This document shows, in pieces, positions 60,495 to 64,000 of a DNA stretch of 64,000 nucleotides. The position numbers and the translations under genes were made by a program. The notes under the pieces are model-generated. The model saw only the letters and a list, made by a program, of their open reading frames with translations. It did not search any database and had not been told where the DNA came from. The DNA is from Shimia sp. (GTDB lineage Bacteria > Pseudomonadota > Alphaproteobacteria > Rhodobacterales > Rhodobacteraceae), in contig JAAENN010000255.1 in the NCBI GenBank assembly GCA_024224295.1, forward strand, positions 1 through 64,000, read 5' to 3'. Numbering within the stretch: the first letter of the stretch is position 1; every line of letters starts with the position of its first letter.

Positions 60495-61077
60495 ACGCAG
60501 GAGCCTTGCGTGCCAGTTTGTGCTCAAGATTTGCGCGCACAGCAGGCCATTCGTGTTGGCATATCGAATAGACCGCCGTGTCACGCAAGGTGCCATTGCC
60601 CATGATCATATGATTGCGCAGCACGCCGTCGAACTTCGCGCCGAGCCGTTCAATCGCGCGGCGAGAGCGGTGGTTCAGAAAGTGGGTGCGGAACTCTACG
60701 GCGATGCAGACCAGATCTTCAAAAGCGTGCCGAAGCATCAGCAGTTTACATTCGGTGTTCATCGGACCGCGCTGGACTGATGCGCGATACCAGGTGGAGC
60801 CGATTTCCACCCGCCGATTGGTTGCGTCGGCATTCATAAAGGTGGTCATGCCCACGGCTTTGCCAGTTGGGTCGAGGATGGCAAAAGGCGTCATGCCTGC
60901 GGTCGCGTTTCGCGCGTCAATGTTGGAGGGCACGTCTTCTGGCGCGGGCACCATCGTGTACCACAGCGCAGAGAGATCACCGTCAGCGGAGGCCGCGGCC
61001 AAATCGCTGGCGTGCTCATGCGACAGAGGTGCCAATGACACATCGGTGCCGGTCAATATGATTGGGGTGGGCCACAT
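60493..61077 (-). CDS. GNAT-family acetyltransferase in the taurine cluster
   Basis: The 194-residue protein starts at MWPTPIILTGTDVSLAPL (AAGGAAG upstream). It has the RimJ/RimL-like fold with VEIGSTWYRASVQRGPMNTECKLLML (in parts) and FRTHFLNHRSRRAIERLGAKFDGVLRNHM (in parts). Closest in type are YesJ/RimL-like proteins. No role in taurine breakdown is established to my knowledge. Its position between tpa and tauR on the same strand suggests co-expression, possibly for detoxifying an amine. It ends inside the TauR repeats. Confidence 0.85.
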   Translation of the reverse strand: MWPTPIILTGTDVSLAPLSHEHASDLAAASADGDLSALWYTMVPAPEDVPSNIDARNATAGMTPFAILDPTGKAVGMTTFMNADATNRRVEIGSTWYRASVQRGPMNTECKLLMLRHAFEDLVCIAVEFRTHFLNHRSRRAIERLGAKFDGVLRNHMIMGNGTLRDTAVYSICQHEWPAVRANLEHKLARKAPA

Positions 61078-61100
61078 GGGTCTTCCTTTTAAGGAAACGA

Positions 61101-61157
61101 GCGCCACCCGCCGTGATGGACAAGTGGCGCGAAGTGACGGCGGGAGGACACCGTCAC
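61101..61157 (-). terminator. Two hairpins between tpa and the GNAT gene
   Basis: GTGACGG/CCGTCAC and GCGCCAC/GTGGCGC form perfect 7-bp stems one after the other in the 98-bp spacer. They may attenuate transcription leaving tpa; T-runs are weak. Confidence 0.45.
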
Positions 61158-61175
61158 CGGACGTTGCAGGTCTGT

Positions 61176-62576
61176 TTAGCCAAACACTTTGGTCAGGGCG
61201 TTGTCGACGGCATTGGTGATGGCGTCGATGTCGTCTGGCGTGGCGATCAGGGCTGGGGAGAAGGCAATCACATTGTTGCGGCCCGGCACGGAACGGTTGG
61301 CCGCACCGATGATGACGCCATGCGCGCCACAATCACCTACAATCGTAGCAATGTCGGCTTCGTCCACCGGCTCCTTGGTGTCGCGATCTTTCACAAGCTC
61401 ACACCCAAGGAACAGGCCTATGCCGCGCACATCGCCTATGACGTCGTGCTTTTCCATCAAGGCCTGAAGGTTGCCCATCATGCGCTCGCCCATGGCGGTG
61501 CAATTTTCTAGCAGACCTTCTTCTTCGATGATCGCCATGTTTTCCAGCGCCGCCGCCGGGCCTGCGGTGCAGCCGCCGAAGGTGGAGATGTCACGGAAAT
61601 GGTCGAGTTTGTCGGATGGGTCCGACTTGAACATCTCGAAGACTTCCTCGGTGGTGACCATGCAGGAGATCGCCGCATAGCCGGACGCCACGCCTTTGGC
61701 CATGGTCACGAAGTCCGGCTTGATGCCGTAGTGCTGATAGCCAAACCAATGGGTGCCGGTGCGGCCGATGCCACAAACCACCTCGTCGATGTGCAGCAGG
61801 ATGTCGTACTGTTTGCAGATTTCCTGCACACGGTCCCAATAGCCTTCGGGTGGGGTGATCACACCGCCGCCTGCGGTCACAGGCTCAAGACAAAGCGCGC
61901 CCACGGTGTCTGGACCTTCGCGCAGAATCACCTCTTCGATTTGATTTGCTGCGGCGATACCGAACTCGCGTCCAGACAGATGGCCGAGTCCCAGCTCGTC
62001 TTTCCGGTACTCCATGCAGTGCGGCACACGCACGAAGTCTGGCGCGAACGGGCCGTATTGCATGTTGCGCTCGTCCTGACCGCCGGCGGACATAGCGGCC
62101 AATGTGGAGCCGTGGTAGTCGCGGTCGCGGTAGAGGATTTTGGTTTTCTTGCCGCCGTATTTCTTATGGGCAATCTGACGGATCAGTTTGAAGGCTTTCT
62201 CATTCGCCTCGGAACCGGAGTTGCAGTAGTAGACGCGGCTCATGCCGGGCATTTTTTCAATTAGCTTTTCCGCATAGAGCGCGCCAGGCACATTGCCTGC
62301 GGCGTTGGCGAAGTAGCACATCTTCATCAGGTTGGCGTGCACGGCGTTTGCAATGCGTTCGCGCCCATAGCCGACGTTTACGGTCCAGACTGCTCCTGAG
62401 ACAGCATCGATATACTCTTTGCCGTTTTGGTCCCACACACGCATTCCTTTACCCTCAATGATGATGCGAGGGTCATTGGTTTCGAACGGCTTGTGCTGCA
62501 CCAAATGATGCCAGACGTGGGCTTTGTCTGCGTTCACGACATGGCTGAGGTCGTTGTCTTTTAATGTGCCATCCAT
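61176..62576 (-). CDS. tpa: Taurine--pyruvate aminotransferase
   Basis: The 466-residue class-III aminotransferase has DKAHVWHHLVQHKPFETNDPRIIIEGKGMRVWD (in parts), characteristic of Tpa, and CNSGSEANEKAFKLIRQIAHKKYGG (in parts). It also has the PLP Asp in LLHIDEVVCGIGRTG and the Schiff-base Lys in FVTMAKGVASGYAAISC. It transfers the amino group of taurine to pyruvate, giving sulfoacetaldehyde and alanine. It is divergent from tauA, with TauR-like repeats in between. Confidence 0.96.
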   Translation of the reverse strand: MDGTLKDNDLSHVVNADKAHVWHHLVQHKPFETNDPRIIIEGKGMRVWDQNGKEYIDAVSGAVWTVNVGYGRERIANAVHANLMKMCYFANAAGNVPGALYAEKLIEKMPGMSRVYYCNSGSEANEKAFKLIRQIAHKKYGGKKTKILYRDRDYHGSTLAAMSAGGQDERNMQYGPFAPDFVRVPHCMEYRKDELGLGHLSGREFGIAAANQIEEVILREGPDTVGALCLEPVTAGGGVITPPEGYWDRVQEICKQYDILLHIDEVVCGIGRTGTHWFGYQHYGIKPDFVTMAKGVASGYAAISCMVTTEEVFEMFKSDPSDKLDHFRDISTFGGCTAGPAAALENMAIIEEEGLLENCTAMGERMMGNLQALMEKHDVIGDVRGIGLFLGCELVKDRDTKEPVDEADIATIVGDCGAHGVIIGAANRSVPGRNNVIAFSPALIATPDDIDAITNAVDNALTKVFG

Positions 62577-62684
62577 GGCGCGAGTCTCCTTGATTGAGAA
62601 TCTACTTTGAGATGTGTTTTGGGCGCAAACCAGCCCGCTACTTGGAATTCGACGCCATCCTCGCGATTTTTTTTGGGATGTTTA

Positions 62685-62716
62685 TAGGGCCAAAAGTTTT
62701 ATCTTTGTAAGGCCAG
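62685..62716 (-). promoter_or_regulatory. TauR-like direct repeats between tpa and tauA
   Basis: On the minus strand CTGGCCTTA and, 23 bp on, TTGGCCCTA share TGGCCYTA and agree at 8 and 7 of 10 positions with the TauR repeat CTGGACYTAA. The centre is about 125 bp upstream of tpa. Confidence 0.5.
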
Positions 62717-62902
62717 TATTTCGGTGAGTGACGGAGAAATAACGAGAGAGAGCGCGTCAAATCCCTATTTTATATGACTTTCAACCAGATGGTCAAATTT
62801 TTTTATGCAGGCCAAGACACGGGTTCGTGACGATTAATTGCCGAAAAAAACATTGATCGGTGCCGGAATTTCCGCTCCCCTCAAGGAGGACGCGCACTGC
62901 CG

Positions 62903-62977
62903 GTGAACAAAAAAGAGGCTCAAAGCCCAACGGCCCGGCTAAAAACCTCGCGCCAGAATCGACAACGGGAGAATTGA
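62903..62977 (+). CDS. Possible 24-codon leader frame of tauA
   Basis: GTG at 62903 opens a 24-codon frame (N-terminus MNKKEAQSPTARLKTSR) that stops at TGA 62975-62977, 2 nt before the tauA ATG. An AAGGAGGA lies 12 nt before the GTG (6 nt before an in-frame CTG). It is too short to judge by composition. If translated it would couple to tauA. Confidence 0.3.
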   Translation: MNKKEAQSPTARLKTSRQNRQREN

Positions 62978-62979
62978 TT

Positions 62980-63975
62980 ATGAGCTTGAAAACGACACTG
63001 ATGGGTGCTGCGGCTTCGACAGCCATGCTGTTGGGAGCACAGGCCGCGACTGCGGAGATTACCGTGGCCTATTTCCTAGAGTGGCCAATGCCGTTCCAAT
63101 ACGCCAAGCAGACCGGTATGTATGAAGAGGCCATGGGCACCACCATTAATTGGGTGAGCTTTGACACTGGTACCGCGATGAGTGCGGCAATGGCGTCTGG
63201 TGATGTGCAGATTTCGGTGAGCCAAGGGGTGCCACCGTTTGTGGTTGCGGCTTCTGCCGGTCAAGACATCCAAATTGTGGATGTCGCGGTCAGCTACTCT
63301 GACAACGACAACTGTGTCGTGGCCTCCGGTCTTGAGATCGACAAAAACAGCGCTGCGGAACTAGCTGGTAAGAAAGTTGCAGTGCCCCTTGGTACAGCTG
63401 CGCATTATGGTTTCCTCAGCCAAATGAACCACTTCGGTGTGGATGTGGCGTCTATGGAAGTTGTGGATATGGCGCCTGCTGAAGGCGCGGCGGCTCTGGC
63501 GCAAGGTTCGCTGGACATGGCCTGTGGCTGGGGTGGCGCGCTGCGTCGCATGACTGAGCACGGCAACGTGTTGCTGACTGGTGCAGAGAAAGAAGAGCTG
63601 GGAATTTTGGTGTTTGACGCCACCACGGCTCCTGCATCTTATATTGCGGAAGAAGGTGAGATGTTGGCGAAGTTTCTGGCTGTGACCGCCGAAGCGAACG
63701 CGATGTGGGCAGACGAAGCCAATCACGCCAAGATGTTGCCGGTGATTGCCAAGGACGCAGGTATGGACGAAGAGTCCACCGCATCCACTCTCGCAACCTT
63801 TAAGTTCCCGACGGTTGACGAGCAGCTCGGCGGCTCTTGGCTTGGCGGTACTGCGCAAGACTTCATGAAAGGTGTGGCAGGTGTGTTTGTGGGCGCAGGC
63901 TCCATTCCAAGCGCCTTGGACAGCTATGACGCTGCTGTAAACACTGGGCCACTGGAATCTGCCAAAGGCATGTAA
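62980..63975 (+). CDS. tauA: Taurine ABC transporter substrate-binding protein
   Basis: The 331-residue protein starts at MSLKTTLMGAAASTAMLLGA (GGGAGAA upstream), a Sec signal cleaved near ATA-EITVAYFLEW. The mature part is a TauA/SsuA-type binding protein: KQTGMYEEAMGTTINWVSFDTGTAMSAAMASGDVQIS (in parts), GLEIDKNSAAELAGKKVAVPLGTAAHYGFLSQM (in parts) and GWGGALRRMTEHGNVLLTG (in parts). It captures taurine in the periplasm. The permease and ATPase genes should follow beyond the window edge. Confidence 0.93.
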   Translation: MSLKTTLMGAAASTAMLLGAQAATAEITVAYFLEWPMPFQYAKQTGMYEEAMGTTINWVSFDTGTAMSAAMASGDVQISVSQGVPPFVVAASAGQDIQIVDVAVSYSDNDNCVVASGLEIDKNSAAELAGKKVAVPLGTAAHYGFLSQMNHFGVDVASMEVVDMAPAEGAAALAQGSLDMACGWGGALRRMTEHGNVLLTGAEKEELGILVFDATTAPASYIAEEGEMLAKFLAVTAEANAMWADEANHAKMLPVIAKDAGMDEESTASTLATFKFPTVDEQLGGSWLGGTAQDFMKGVAGVFVGAGSIPSALDSYDAAVNTGPLESAKGM

Positions 63976-64000
63976 GCTAACAATATAAAAAGCCCACACC

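Larger units (their letters stand above)
62577..62979. promoter_or_regulatory. 403-bp divergent tpa-tauA control region
   Basis: The region is AT-rich compared with its surroundings, especially 62661-62870, as expected for promoters. It contains TauR-like repeats at 62685-62716. Near tauA it holds an AAGGAGGA ribosome site (62883-62890) followed by a 24-codon frame that ends 2 nt before the tauA ATG. No protein-coding gene of normal size is supported. Confidence 0.7.

Overview
The window looks like a chromosomal segment of a marine Rhodobacteraceae (Roseobacter-group) alphaproteobacterium. The evidence is the gene content: a taurine cluster with a MocR-type TauR, Tpa, Xsc, Pta and SoeABC; glcDEF; creatinase; a DUF1523 protein; and many short operons with 1-4 nt overlaps. 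No rRNA, tRNA, CRISPR array, IS element or prophage was seen. Coding density is high. Only two stretches over 300 bp lack a gene (18296-18630 and 62577-62979).

Layout. 1-789: 3' part of a TrhO-type tRNA hydroxylase. 849-7864: a TauE/SafE permease, then an acyl-CoA carboxylase operon on the minus strand (carboxyltransferase with an apparent frameshift, biotin carboxylase/BCCP, TIGR03084 protein, BKACE enzyme), divergent from a PaaX-type regulator. 7952-12653: a four-gene MCE lipid transporter (STAS-permease, ATPase, MCE protein, PqiC-like lipoprotein). 12650-21268: a secreted unknown, leuB, a LysR/oxidoreductase pair, an exo/endonuclease-family protein, a membrane protein, a GNAT and leuCD. 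21529-24899: MscS channel, rsfS, rlmH, DUF599. 24984-28961: glcDEF glycolate oxidase. 29063-32654: tandem trypsin-like proteases, Hsp20, an MFS exporter. 32710-38231: phytase-like esterase with a likely PHO box, formamidase-like hydrolase, P1 peptidase, creatinase.

38428-47581 is the least explained part. Seven higher-GC genes seem to form one ancestral plus-strand cluster: a coiled-coil protein, an uncharacterised 375-aa protein, an AAA+ ATPase, a small membrane protein, a DUF6638-like protein, an 88-aa membrane protein and a DUF1523 protein. Four visibly AT-richer genes sit between them, and all four encode membrane proteins or a lipoprotein. This is my best candidate for an undescribed system.

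47578-64000 is a taurine dissimilation island. TauA binds taurine (tauBC lie beyond the edge). Tpa makes sulfoacetaldehyde, Xsc makes acetyl phosphate and sulfite, and Pta makes acetyl-CoA. A citrate synthase in the cluster could feed the TCA cycle, SoeABC oxidises sulfite to sulfate, and two exporters (TauE/SafE and YeiH types) could remove sulfur anions. Direct repeats close to the TauR consensus I recall from Rhodobacter lie before tauR, with variants before xsc and between tpa and tauA. A 43-bp dispersed repeat built on three 11-bp units occurs both after rlmH and between soeA and soeB.
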